Source: Pisaster brevispinus (lineage: Eukaryota > Echinodermata > Asteroidea > Forcipulatida > Asteriidae). Taken from it: DNA of 64,000 bases. The stretch is taken from NCBI GenBank assembly GCA_023634235.1, contig JAMKCF010000012.1:3455001-3519000 (forward strand), in the 5' to 3' direction. The notes beneath the pieces were generated by a model. It worked only from the letters and a program-made list of their open reading frames with translations, made no database searches and had not been told where the DNA came from. The position numbers and the translations under genes are program-made. Positions 1 to 12,400 of the stretch are shown here, in pieces (position 1 is the stretch's first letter; every line of letters starts with the position of its first letter).

Positions 1-340
1 AAAGAAGCAGTGGCAACAGCATGAGGCAATTTTTGCAGGCAACTTTTGCAGGCAACTTGGAGGCAACCAACTACAGTGCATGCTACAGGATCACTTTTGA
101 TAGCACTTGAGTAATTTTTTCAAAACAATTTCTTACGATCCGTATGAAAAATATGTAAACACTCAAATGTAAATGCCTTTTCTTCTTGTAGATGTCTCTA
201 AATTGCCCCGTGTGACCTGGCCCTAGGGCAAAGCCAAGTTGATTATATTGTTTATCCCCGATGCAAAATTAACATCTAGTGAGCAACATATTGTTTGCCA
301 TACGTCTAGTTTCGCATGGACCATCTGTCTCACTAAATAA

Positions 341-457
341 GAGAGGTTTGCGGTAACACCATGTGAACATCTCTTTTGAGGAGTGTAGGTTCTGAAAAGA
401 ACCGGTGGTTAACGACTCAACGTTTCGATTTTCACATGGTGTTACCGCAAACCTCTC
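341..457. repeat. Foldback element with perfect 27-bp inverted arms
   Basis: The arm at 341-367, beginning GAGAGGTTTGCGGTAACACC, is the exact reverse complement of 431-457. The two arms enclose a 63-base loop. Imperfect pairing continues a few bases outward (AAATAA against TTAGTTAT). The loop contains GAACCGGTGGTTAACGACTC, and a similar string occurs near 16645. The structure fits a small foldback MITE; no clear target duplication was seen. Confidence 0.75.
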
Positions 458-1825
458 TTAGTTATACTTCCACCATGCAAAGTTTCAAATCCTACTTGTC
501 TCACTAAAGAACACCACAACAAACAATAACTTCGTGACGTGCATGTGCATGCATGTAGACTACTTTAAGAAGTTATCAGAAACTTTTACACAGTTTGATA
601 CCAAGGCGCTCTAGTGAGTTGGTGGTTAATGTGGTTCTTAAAATATGCGCCCACAATGTTTCGTTTTTTTCCAGCTGAACTCCCCCCGAAGAAACGTCAA
701 AAATAGTTAAAGTTTAGAATACCACAAAGAGACGAACAAAGTCTGTTCCAAAAGTTCTGTTTTTTGTTTAAGGTTGAACAAACTTGCGTTTACTAATTTC
801 AAGGGTCTTTCAGAAACACAGTATTTTTACAGGGGTATAATTTCAGCCTCTTGCGATATTCAAATTGAAACGTGGTATACAAGAGGTTTCCATAAGGGTG
901 CACCGTATAATCGTGATATCTACGTCAACCAATAAATGTCCGTATAACTAAACTTCAAAACTATATTGACTAGTAGTATATAGTAAGTGTAGATTTGTTG
1001 TCATCAAAGGTGAAGCAATAGGGATGGCAAATGAAACGTAGACAAGGGGGTATAGGGATGGGCTACGTAGGGGGCTGGTTTAAGTATGGAAGTAGCCTCC
1101 ATGGCTTAAGGTAGGGGGCTGGTTTAACCACAGGTGGTTGGACACACAAAAGGCAAAATCAACGGTGAGAAGAGGGAGAGAAAGTATTCAATAGTAAATG
1201 GGACACGCCAATTGAAACTTTTATTTATTGTCTACGGGATACTCTGTCTACTGGGTATAGTGGTCTGAAAATTTGAAAGCAGAAAAGTTTGCTGAACATT
1301 TTTCTGCAAAAGTAAATGAGCAGACTGCCATGGCACCAGTCACAGATTGTTCATGCGACGTGCTATTTTGACCGATAACCTTGTTTTATCAGCTTTTGTG
1401 CTTTGTGTGAAAATTGGGCCTAGCAGGTCAGTAGTAAAGGCGACAGCGGTCCCAGTACGCCCGACCTTGCACGCTCGCTCCAGTCGCTCCAGTAACAAAT
1501 TCACGGTTACTTGTGTCAGGGGGGTAAAAACTCAAACGCAGCAGATTACGTGGGCTACGTGATGGAAACCCTTCTATTTTGCAACCAATAATGACGTCTT
1601 GAGTTGGAGGTTAATTGAGCACAGATGTCGAAGGAAATTCGTCGTGGTCGTGGGAAGAATGGCTGGAAATTTGTGGATAGAAAACCACATCATGTCATAT
1701 GGAAATAGTATGGCGGGAGACGATTGGGTCAGAATTCTTGTTGATAAGTATAAACATGTTATAAAACGCCAACCCCCAAACCATCAAAATCCAACAGCAT
1801 GTTTTGTTTGATTCTGTTGAGCAGA

Positions 1826-1978
1826 CATACTGCAGTAAATGATTATGATAGATTTTTGCATCGGGGATAATAAATATACTTTGTTTTTGCCCTGACACTG
1901 ATGTGCATTAAGCACTGTATACTCATTACTTTCCCGAGTTCTGTGAAGAAGGAAAAATCCACATGCAAATCACTCGTT
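1826..1978 (-). repeat. tRNA-derived SINE fragment (family A, antisense)
   Basis: The stretch carries the 3' tail (GCATCGGGGATAA) and body (ATTAAGCACTGTATACTC, CCCGAG, CAAATCACTCG) of the same element seen at 36775-36905 and 35108-35290. It lacks an intact tRNA-like head. A further tail piece in the other orientation lies at 245-283. Confidence 0.6.
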
Positions 1979-2997
1979 GGATTATGCTTTTCATGGGATC
2001 AGGCATACCACCACAATCAGAGTTCAACAGTTTGGATGTCAATCCATCAATGGATTTCGGTTGGGTTGGTAAAGTACCCTTTTTTTACGGACAATAACAC
2101 TCATGATTTGCAAAATCCATGCACTAAGTTCAAGCTTGCTGAAAATTTTCCAGGAGAACTATCGCCTAATTTGATGAAACTTCACGGCTGTTCTGTGTTT
2201 CTTAAAACCTCAACAATACTATGTTTACACACCGAGTCTAACACATCAACAATAATGTCATACTTACGCAGGTTCGTTAGTTCATGTATAAATATATTTG
2301 GTCTCTTTCAAGTGTGGATACTGGTCTTTGACAATTACCAATGTGACACATGGCGTGCTTTATGGCGAATAGCAGCACTAAGTTAAAAAAACGTCTGGAC
2401 AATTAAAACGGAACTCGGTCACCAAGCTTCCCAAAAGTATAAATAAATTAACAAACATTTCTTATTTAAAAATTATTCCTAAACAAGTGTTAAACATCAA
2501 CACTTTTTATGTAATTTGTAAAGTTGAAGGTCGTGGCTTGAACAATTGCCAAGCACTGTTCCCCTGTGGTTGTTGACTTTCAGCCTGGGGCATTGCCGGT
2601 TAACTTGTCCTAGAAAATTGTCCTATTTTGGTCACAGGCCTTTGGCGTGTAGCATTGGTTGATAAGGTGATCTTATTTAGTCTGGTGCACCCTCAAAAAG
2701 ACAATTTCTTTCAAAAATCATTGTTTGCATTACAAGCCCAGGAGACCATAAGACCAAAAAGATAAGAACTTCAGGCATAAAAAGGAAGTATTGTACGTAA
2801 ATTGATTTTTCCCAGACGGGTAATTTTATTTTAAGTGATTTATTACGGCTAAGCTCTCAATGGGATATCCGGCCTTGATCTTCTATGACCTGATTCCATT
2901 AATACCAAGCGCTTTAGCGTATGCACGTTGAAGAATCTACCAGAAGAAAAAATCTGCGGTAAATAGTGCAGGACGCATTTGATTCATATGAGGCTCT

Positions 2998-3541
2998 GTT
3001 TGTTTGTTTGTTTGTTTGTTGGGGTGTTTGTTTGTTTGTTTTTTTGTGTTGGTGTGTTTGTTTGTTTGTTTGTTGGGGTGTTGGGGTGTTTGTTTGTTTG
3101 TTTGTTTGTTTGTTTGTTTGTTTGTTTGTTTGTTGGGGTGTTTGTTGGGGGTGTTTGTTTGTTTGTTTGTTTGTTCGTTTGTTTGTTGGGGTGTTTATTT
3201 GTTTGTTGGGGTGTTGGGGTGTTTGTTTGTTTGTTTGTTTGTTTGTTGGGGTGTTGGGGTGTTTGTTTGTTTGTTTGTTTGTTGGGGTATTTGTTTGTTT
3301 GTTTATTTGTTGGGGTGTTGGGTTGTTTGTTTGTTTGTTTGTTGGGGTGTTTGTTGGGGTGTTTGTTTGGGGGTTTTGGGTTTTTGTTTGTTTGTTTGTT
3401 TGTTTGTTGGGGTGTTTGTTTGTTTGTTGTTTGTTTGTTTGTTTGTTTTTTTGTTTGTTTGTTGGGGTGTTTGTTTGTTTGTTTGTTGGGGTGTTGGGGT
3501 GTTTGTTTGTTTGTTTGTTTGTTTGTTTGTTTGTTTGTTTA
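2998..3541. repeat. TTTG microsatellite interspersed with TTGGGGTG blocks
   Basis: About 540 bases consist almost only of TTTG units broken by TTGGGGTG blocks, often two in a row. Every frame stays open and translates to low-complexity [12 protein letters not shown] strings, so the long open frames here are artefacts. The same mixture recurs at 41321-41442 and, degenerate, at 15898-15972. The G-rich strand has many GGGG runs, so G-quadruplex formation is possible. Confidence 0.95.
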
Positions 3542-4204
3542 CTTTTGTTCGTTTTTTGTGATTTCCTTTACGGGGCTTGTTTCCAAGCACATATAGTACT
3601 AGGGGGGTGTCCCTGTATACTTTGTTTTACAAACATCGACCGCCATTTTGTTTGGATGGCCTTGGGTATCACAAAATATATAACGTTGCAGTTGGTACCA
3701 ATGTGCCCCTTTAACAAAAAATATGTAAACCCGTTTGTTTTTAATGAAGAATAAGTGTATTTTTTGTCTTGGTAGCAAGTAGGTATAAAAGTAGTGTAGG
3801 TGATTTGATAGCATTATTGCATTTAACTACTATAATTGATGTTGTATTTTTGCAGCGATGGGCCGCACGTACTTTTGTCAACTACTTGTTGCCAAAGTTC
3901 GCAGCTGTGACGTCGAACAAAAAGGGTCTATTTTGTTACCAAGTATGTCCTCATGCACTACATGATAATTGTGTACACAGTCCCAACAGATGAAAATCCG
4001 CTACTAAACTTGCCACTTAGATCAAGTTATGCTTGTGACATTTTCTCATCCCTAGACGCTATAGATTATATCATAGAGGTAGCCCCAATTTAGCCTCAAT
4101 TTTGTATTGTCACGCCCCGTACTTCTTGCGAATTGCTTTACCACAACCCAACTATTTTTGACCTTCTTCTTCAGATAAGGCATCCCTCCACATCGTCTGC
4201 AAGA

Positions 4205-4499
4205 ATGCCTTCTAGCTCGGATTACGTCACGTCGCAGATTGTGTGTCTCTCTGTCGCCCTCGTCGTTGTTTCGTCCTCAGTTATTGTCACCGAAGCCCCT
4301 CCTCCGCCGATTGCCCGACTAGTGGGAGGGAAACACCCCTGGGAGGGGCGACTGGAGGTATTCAATAAGAAACGTAGTGAGTACGGAACTGTGTGTGATG
4401 ATGGATGGAACATGAACGCGTCGGAGGTTGCCTGCCGGATGCTGGGATATGCAGAAGCTCTGAACTTTCATTATGGCAATGTATTTGGTGCTGGATCAG
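4205..4499 (+). CDS. LOXL2: LOXL exon 1: signal peptide and first half of SRCR1
   Basis: The ATG at 4205 gives a short polar N terminus, then a hydrophobic core ([17 protein letters not shown], residues 12-28) and a likely cleavage around TEA. SRCR1 starts at RLVGG and includes GTVCDDGW and the C-R-x-L-G-Y signature. An in-frame ATG at 4133 lies before a likely splice acceptor (CTTCTTCAG, ends 4174) and was not used. The exon ends in phase 1 at ATCAG|GTAAGT. Confidence 0.88.
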
Positions 4500-7400
4500 G
4501 TAAGTCACTACTTTGAAAATGTTTTCGTTAAAAGTCTAATTAATACAGAAACTGATAATGTAGTTGCAGATTGTATTTTTTGCTGTTTCTGCATGTGACG
4601 TAAATGCGGTAAGTTGTAGAACTGCAGCTGCTGATGCAACTAGCATCGCTCTTGTGCAGTTCCTGGTGTTTTTCTAGTGCAGTTTCTAGTTTTGCTCTCG
4701 TACAATTTCTGATGCTCTGGTCAAGTTTCTGATGTTGATCTAGTGCAGCTTCTGATGCTATACTATATTGAAGTTTCTGGTGTTGCTCTAGTGCATTTTC
4801 TGGTGTTACTCTAGTGCAGTTTCTGGTGTTACTCTAAAGCAGTTTCTAGTATTACTTGTGTGCGGCTTTTGATATTACTCTCGTCAGTTTCTGGTGCTAC
4901 TCCATTGCAGCTTCTGGTGTTCCTGTTCTGCAGTTTTTGGTATTGCTGTAGTGTAGTTTCCGGTGTTGATCTAGTGCACTTTTTGGTATTGCTGTAGTGT
5001 TGTTTCCGGTGTTGCTCTAGTGCACGTTTTGGTGTTGCTGTAGTGTAGTTTCCGGTGTTGCTCTAGTGCACGTTTTGGTGTTGCTGTAGTGCAGTTTCCG
5101 GTGTTGCTCTAGTGCACTTTTTGTTGTTGCTGAAGTGCAGTTTCTAGTGTAGCCGCATAGTGCAGTTTCTGGCGTCGCTCTAGTTCTGTTTCTGGTGTGT
5201 TGCGCTGGTAAAGTTTCTGGTGTTTCTCTGTTGCATTTTCTTGAGTTTCTCTAGTACAGTACCTGGTATTTTCGGGTTTAGTTTATGGAGTCGCTCTAGT
5301 GCAGTTTCTTGTATTTTGGCAGATTTTGCCGTAATAACGAGAGACACTAGAACACTAGATGGCAGCAGACACCACGTAAGTAGTTTAGAGCATGCGTGCA
5401 TTTCTGAGAACATTGGTAAGTCTGTCGCCACCTAGCGTCATCAGAGTCGTACCTTTTGATTCCAGCTCTTCAATTCCATCCTCAGGTAAAATACTACTGG
5501 ATGATGTCAGGTGCACGGGGAACGAGACCACCCTCTTTCAATGCAAGCGCGCCAAGATGGGGAAAAGTGACTGTCATCACAACGAAGACATCGGCCTGAC
5601 CTGTAGTAATGACACCATAGGGGAGAGAATGGAGGCAAGGAGGGCCGCCGTAAGTATTCGTAGGATGAAGAAAGTAAGTAGATTGTAACCTCTAACAGAC
5701 CGGCGGGAGTTTGGATCCTGGTTCGCATGCGCAATCTTCCGGAATTTGACAGAGGGGTGTTGTAATAGGTAAAATTTCCATCAACGGAATTCGGAAATGG
5801 GTTGTGCTTCGAGGACGAAAATAGTGTAGCCAAAGCCATGTGTTCTCATTGTGTTGTTCAAAGATGTTGTACATACAAAGTTGTTCCCTTAACCGGCACT
5901 ATTTGTGCCACAATGTCGTTCGATTTCTGAATAATTTCCAATTGCCGACTATTCCATCAAGCAATTGATTATTTCGGCTGTTTGTTAGTTTTTACCCGTT
6001 GTCTATGCAGCATGATATAACCAGTGCATGGCCAAGTTTGCACAGTTCTAACTGTCTTAGAACATGTCCAGTTAATGTCTAACAGGTTTTTTTAAATCCC
6101 ATGTAGTTCTTTGTTGCCCCTTTTGGTATCCTCGTCGCATTCATGCAAAATTTTATCAATCTCTCCCCCTTTTTCTGATGGTTTCGTATACTTCTGGACA
6201 ACTCTGTCATGTTTCCTAATCGTCAGGTAAGAAAAACACAAGTTGGAAGTAAAACATTGTTAATGTGTGTTAGTCTGGTAAACCTTAAAGGAATGTTTTA
6301 CCCAAAGACAAGTAACAAGTATACCCAAATCAACTTGTTATAAAATGCTCTTAGATTCGTCCAACTTTTAAAACAAAGTTATGTTATTTTTTCGGATAAG
6401 CATCGGTGATGCAAACTCCACTTTTGAGGGATGATAATGTGTCAGCCCAAATACAAATCCTTTCAACAACAAAAACTTAATCTGAACGAGGAACCAACTT
6501 CTGGCCGTTAACAAAATAATATTAATACTGTATGCAGGGTGTTTCATTGTGACATTCCATTTTGGGCTACATGTAAAAAAGTTCTGACGATACCCAACTG
6601 TTGTTAGTGTCTGGAAACTGTAAAATGTTTTTGAACGCACATGCTCAGTTGTTACTACCATTATGTCCAGCATGAACCATTGTGTTCGACATGAACCATT
6701 ATGCCCGACATGAATCATTGTGTCCGACGTGGGTCAGACGATGGTCCACAAATACTGTCGGACTCTTAATGTCGAATATCACGAGTCGGAGCTTTGTTTC
6801 GTTTGTACCTGTCATTGGTGTGAGTAGTGCACTGTGTAAAAGTTGCAAAGTACCAAAATATAAATAAATATTTATTTGTGTCATCGTTTTCTGTTACATG
6901 ATTGTTTGAAGTTACAATGATTAAATGAGATGGCATAATTTTTGACCCCCATGGTTCAAAAATATTAGAAACAATATTGGAAGTATGAATATTTTGAGAC
7001 ACCCTGTATCCGCTACTCTGTGGATTTACAATACAGCGCGCCACCAAGAGTTGTCAGAGTGTACAAAGCGGAGTTCTTCAGCCTTCCCAACAAACATACA
7101 AAGTTAAAGTCAATCAAAATAAATCAGCATTTGTTGGAAATGCTTTCGAGTGGCGTGTGAGGAAGATTCTGTTGTGTACCCAAAGTTTGAATTTTCTTCT
7201 TGGCACTTTTCGCTTACTCTTCATCTTCTGTCTCCTTTGGAAACGAAAGCTCTGTGGTAAACTCTTTGTGGCGCACTTTATTGTGAATCCAAAGTATTTA
7301 ATCTTATTTAATGAGCAATTATTTAGAAGCTTTTGACTGACATTATTAATCACTTGAAACATACTATGCAGCTTTGGAAATTTCCAATACTATGCAGCTT

Positions 7401-9443
7401 TGGAAATTTCTTTGAATCAAAAAGAAGTAAAACTCCCTCCCTTCGAAAATGTAAACAATGTCAAAATATTCGAAAAGGATAGTATTCATCAGGCTGCGCT
7501 TGCCACAGCTAGATCTGTTGTCTTCAATTTAAACACAAGTCAATATACAAGTAAAACTGAATGTTTCTGAATTGTTTGTTTTCGAATGCACACTTTAATC
7601 TAGTGACTTTTATGTCCAATGGATTACCGGTGCCTGAACTGGATTCAATGCACAGACCTGGTATTGAAATTGTGAGGAAATATATCAAATTCTTTAAGAT
7701 TCTATTTTAGTGTTGTTCCAATCTTCATAGTGAGCCCCCCCCCCCTAATAAAAATACAGATATTGTCAGGAAACGGGCATTTACGATAGCTATTATAGAA
7801 ATATTTACGAACAGCGAAACAAAAGTAATTTTTGACACAAAATATCAATAGAAATAATAACATGTATATTTATTACAATAGGTGCTAATTCAAGCCAAGT
7901 AGGCCTCACACTACCCTGTCCATCAGACCATAAGCAATCATTTTAACTCATTGAGAGTATGCAGCATCGGCAACCTAATTGGGCGTGTCTTGGCCGAGTG
8001 GTGTGGGTTCGATACCTGGTCATGACACTTGTGCCCTTGTGCAAGGCACTTAACCATAATTGCTTCGTAAAAAATTGGGAAGTTAGTGCATTCTGCTCTA
8101 CCAGCCAGGCACCTAGTGGACGATACCCATGGCTACATCCTTACGGACTGTGAAGGGGGTAACCCTGTTTTAGCCCAAGGAGTAGGTGGTAACGTGCCCC
8201 TGGTGAACGTTGATTAGGGTCGACAGCCCAAATCAGTTAAGTGTAGCCCTCACCTTGTAGTGGCCGTCCGGGCGTGTGATGTTAGGCGATATTTCATAAA
8301 AAGCGGGTACGCAGATTGCTAGCCATTCATATCAACAATTGACCTTCGCAGGTCCTCTCTCGTCATAATAGCCTAATATTTACCAAATCGTATCCAATCC
8401 ATCAAACTCATATTTTAGGATAGGAGAAAAATCCAGGTACGGCTGAGAGGTCGTTCAACGCTGCAACCCATCTCAGAGGGCGTGGTCGAGGTGTTTTACA
8501 AGAGGAAGTGGCGGACTGCCTGTGCGGACGAGTGGGACCTTCATGATGCCACAGTGGTATGCGGACGTCTTGGGTTCAAGCAAGCGCTACCTCTGAGCAG
8601 CCGCTACGCTGAAGAGTAAGTACATGTATATTATCGGTAAATACAGACGGGTTGAGGGTTGGTTACTATTGAAGAACAAAAATATCAGTCTAAAATCTCA
8701 TAACATTCATTTAACACTGTAGTTGCAGATATCTTTAAATCTTGTAAAGTTGCCGGTTTTAAAGATGCCTGTAGCCTTGAGAACTGCATTCGCCAAGCTA
8801 ACCGTCTCATATTTTCAAGTCTTGTCTTTTTCTTGTCTGCTAGTGCTGAACTGCAGCGGCGTAAGAGCATGAAGTTCACAAACTTCAGCTGCGATGGATC
8901 AGAGGTCTTGATCGGTTCGTGTCCGTTCGACGACCTGGGAAGCTACACCCAATGCAAGTCCGAGAATGTGGCACACGTCCGGTGTCACCGGGGGACCTTC
9001 GTCCTCGACACGCCCTACGAAGACGACGTTGACGTGGAGGAGTTAGACCGCGAGTTAGAGGCGAGGCTTGATGGTCTTTCTGATGAGATGGAGACGAACG
9101 ACACTATGGATACTGAAGTTGTTGAGGATGGATCTTCTTCTAATACTACCGAGACTGAGGGGACGGAGGAGCCGCAGGACTTCAGCAACCTCGGTGAAGA
9201 GGCATTGAGGACAGACGAAGCGGAAAAACGAAATAGAGCCAGGGTAAGGAAGCGACGATGTTCTCTAAAGTGTTGCCTTGGATTAGGGTTATCTGTTGTA
9301 GACTGTTGTGGCCGAGCGTACCGAACTCAAGCTCTCATGTTGTTGTAGTTTGAGCGTGGAGTACCGGCCCATGACACGCGAGGTAGTCAGGGCCGTAAAA
9401 CCCTGGCCCTGTGTTCTATGCAGAGCACCTAAAATCAAACAAC

Positions 9444-9482
<39 letters not shown>

Positions 9483-12400
9483 GTAAAAGTCATTTATTTT
9501 AGTGCCTAAATCAGATATTGCTTTCACGCGCTCAGACGCAGGATGCAGATTGTTAATGAGCTTCATGCACATACGCATATAGTTTTGGTATATAGTTTGG
9601 CTGCACATTTCGCAATAGGATTTGTAATCCTTACAAGATGCAGTACAAATAAATTCAATCAACTAGAAGTACCTTTACTCATGGGGGTGAACACCGCTTT
9701 CTTAGACCGCCTACCCACCCTCTGATTTACTTCCTGCACAATAACCACATTCTTACTTCGTGTATGAAACTAAATCGCCACAGATGCATGGATTGAATTC
9801 TGCTTTAGTCGTTGTACTTGCAGTGTTGTACACTGTTGTAGTGCTCGTATCTTGGCACTCGCACTCGAGTACTACTCAAGTACCGTTTTGATGCTCGTAC
9901 TCATGCTCGGCTATAGCAAAATAGTCGTGCTCAAAGTCCGTACTCGATACTCGACTGAAAATTAATCTATGACTCGACGAAGTCATGTACTCGATACTCG
10001 ACGGGAAAATGCAAGGAAAGAGCAATAAAGCTTTGGAAAACGTAAAATTGAAATTGCAAGAAAAGAGGAATACAGCTTTGGAAAACGTAAAATTGAAATT
10101 GCCTGTGTATGATAATATATTTTCTTTTAATAGTTATCATAACAAGCACACATTGTTGTTTAGAAATTTAAGTCAAAAGTAACAGACGTTTTCATACCTC
10201 ATTTTGCAATACTTTTATAAAGTACTCGTACTCGTTCACGGAGATCCACGTACTTTAGACTTTATACAAGTACTTTATACTTTATATTTTCGACTGCTGG
10301 ACTCCGTACTCGGATGTCAAAATACTCGGCACTCGTACTCGCTGGCCCAAGGACCCGCACTCGAGTACTTACTCGGCCACCTTATATTGCTCGGTAGTAC
10401 TTGATCCTCGACTGAAAAGCACTTGACTACAATACTGCTTCATTGCCGCGAAAGTAACATCCAAGGTTTGCCCTTAACTATTTGATTGACTATAGTCAGT
10501 GGGACCAGTTAGCTTGTCATTTCACTGGTCCCCCCAGTTTTTCACTGGTATGGGACTGTTTGAAGGATGCACCCCACTAAATAAGGAGAAAACAGTGCAG
10601 GTGTAGGGACACACTTTCAAGATTGATGCTAGGACGTTTAGAAAATTCCATCGGTTTTGGGGTGTTTTTATTTGGAGGGGGAATAACTCGACGGGCCTAG
10701 GGACCCCCCCCCTCCATATAAAATTGAGCAGAGGATAGAAGTTCAAGAGTCGATGGATTATTTCCCCTTTACAGTAAAACAGCTGTGAGACTTCTTAGTA
10801 TTATTATTTTATTTTGTATTTTTGAGTATTTAGCATTTTGCACTGGATGCTATGGGAGTTTATTTAGAGGGGTGCACCCTGATACCACGTGAACATTCGG
10901 TGAAGGCAGTGGTTTGCATGTAGTGTTTAAAAGCAACGAACAAGCCAGCAGGACCACTTGGACAGAATGGTGACTGGTCCTCAGGAGTTATAACCGGCAC
11001 TTGGCCAGCGGACCACTGTTAAGGGAAAACGCTGACAACACGCAGCAGCAGTGCAAATTGAAATCGCATGATACACTTTTCTTTTTAATTATTATTAGAA
11101 GAGACGAAAGCGTAACATCCGTCTGAGAGCCGGAGGAAACTTTGGTGAAGGAAGGGTGGAAGTCTACATCAAGGGTATATGGGGAACCATCTGCAGCGAG
11201 TCCTGGGACTCGACTGACGCTAGCGTTGCTTGTAAGCAGCTTGGCTTTGGGACAGTGAAGGCAGTCGTGCTCAACTCCGGATTTGGACAAGGTATAGTAG
11301 ATTGTTTCCTTGGACGATTTTTTGAAATGCTAGACGGCCGGCGAAAGACGCACAGAGAGGGGGAATACATTGTTCTTTCAACTCTGTGCATCACACCGTA
11401 CGTTGTTGCTATTCTGAATTAATAAGAATGCGAAAATGAAATAAGCATACCAATTTCTAATACCGGGTAAAAAGTCGTTTTCGCTTTCTCTGTCCGATAT
11501 TTCTTCTTCTTACTGTGCCCGAATTTCTCCCACCGTTTTCCCCAAAATTGGGAGGGCAGTTGCCGGCCCCGCTCCCTGGGTCGACGCCTATGTAACCTAA
11601 GGTTTACATTTAAGGTTACATTTAGACCTTGGTTGCCGAACAGCTATTATCTTTTGGAGACTAATCTTGATGTTGCGCCATGGTCGAAACGTCTAGACCA
11701 ACTGTACTTAAAGTTCTATTGTTGTCAGATTTGCGTCCCGGTCTTGATGCTTGTGCCCTTAAGACACTTTGCTTCGACCTTAGGATGCGGAGGTAAAGCT
11801 GTATGTCCCGTGTGTTCTGTAACGCACATAAACGAACCCAGTACATCTGTTGTTAAGGGAGGGGGTTGGCCCTGGTGGTCCTGGCATGACTTGCAGCAGA
11901 ATGCGCCAAATCACCCCGTATAGGACCCGTACAGGGTGCTTATTTATAAATGGGTATCATAAGTCAACAACTTAGCAAGCCTTTTATTAATGGGACACGT
12001 TGCCTTGGATCGGGCGATTTGGGCTATAAAAACGGGTTGAACGCATTCGTCATAAAATAAACATGGTTGAAAAGATGTTTTAAGAGTAGAATTAAATGAT
12101 CCGAACGAACGGAAATTGTGAGGTTTTCCTTTGACTTCGTGAACTATTATATATGTCCCACCATTTTGTAGAACCAAATAATTTCACTCCACAAAATGAC
12201 AGACCATGTAAGTTCACGAAGTAAAAGGAAGACCACACAAGTTCGAGGGATATATCTGTGTAAACCATTGTATTCTACTTTTAGAACATCTTTTCAATCA
12301 TTTATTTCAGTCGAACGCGTTTTATAGCCCAAACCGCCCAACCCAAGGCAACGTGTCCCTTTAGAATAGTAAGCGCTTTGAGTCGGCCTCTGATAAAGCG

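Larger units (their letters stand above)
1..4204. other. Upstream region of the LOXL gene, no coding exon recognised
   Basis: No exon of a known family was found here. The stretch contains a perfect foldback (341-457), SINE pieces near 245-283 and 1826-1978, and a large TTTG-type array (2998-3541). Part of the last 100 bases is probably 5' untranslated: a pyrimidine tract ending in CTTCTTCAG at 4174 looks like a splice acceptor 30 bases before the chosen ATG, which would mean a noncoding first exon further upstream. No promoter could be defined. Confidence 0.6.

Noticed and set aside
1901..2386. 161-codon open frame near the left edge
   Set aside because: It begins in a SINE fragment and ends in another dispersed repeat; no domain or family pattern seen.
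2966..3754. Overlapping long open frames encoding [12 protein letters not shown] protein
   Set aside because: All arise from the TTTG/TTGGGGTG array; three plus frames and the minus strand are open at once, which is typical of a microsatellite.
4133..4204. Earlier in-frame start of the LOXL protein at 4133
   Set aside because: A splice acceptor-like pyrimidine tract lies between this ATG and 4205, and the later ATG places the hydrophobic core correctly for a signal peptide.
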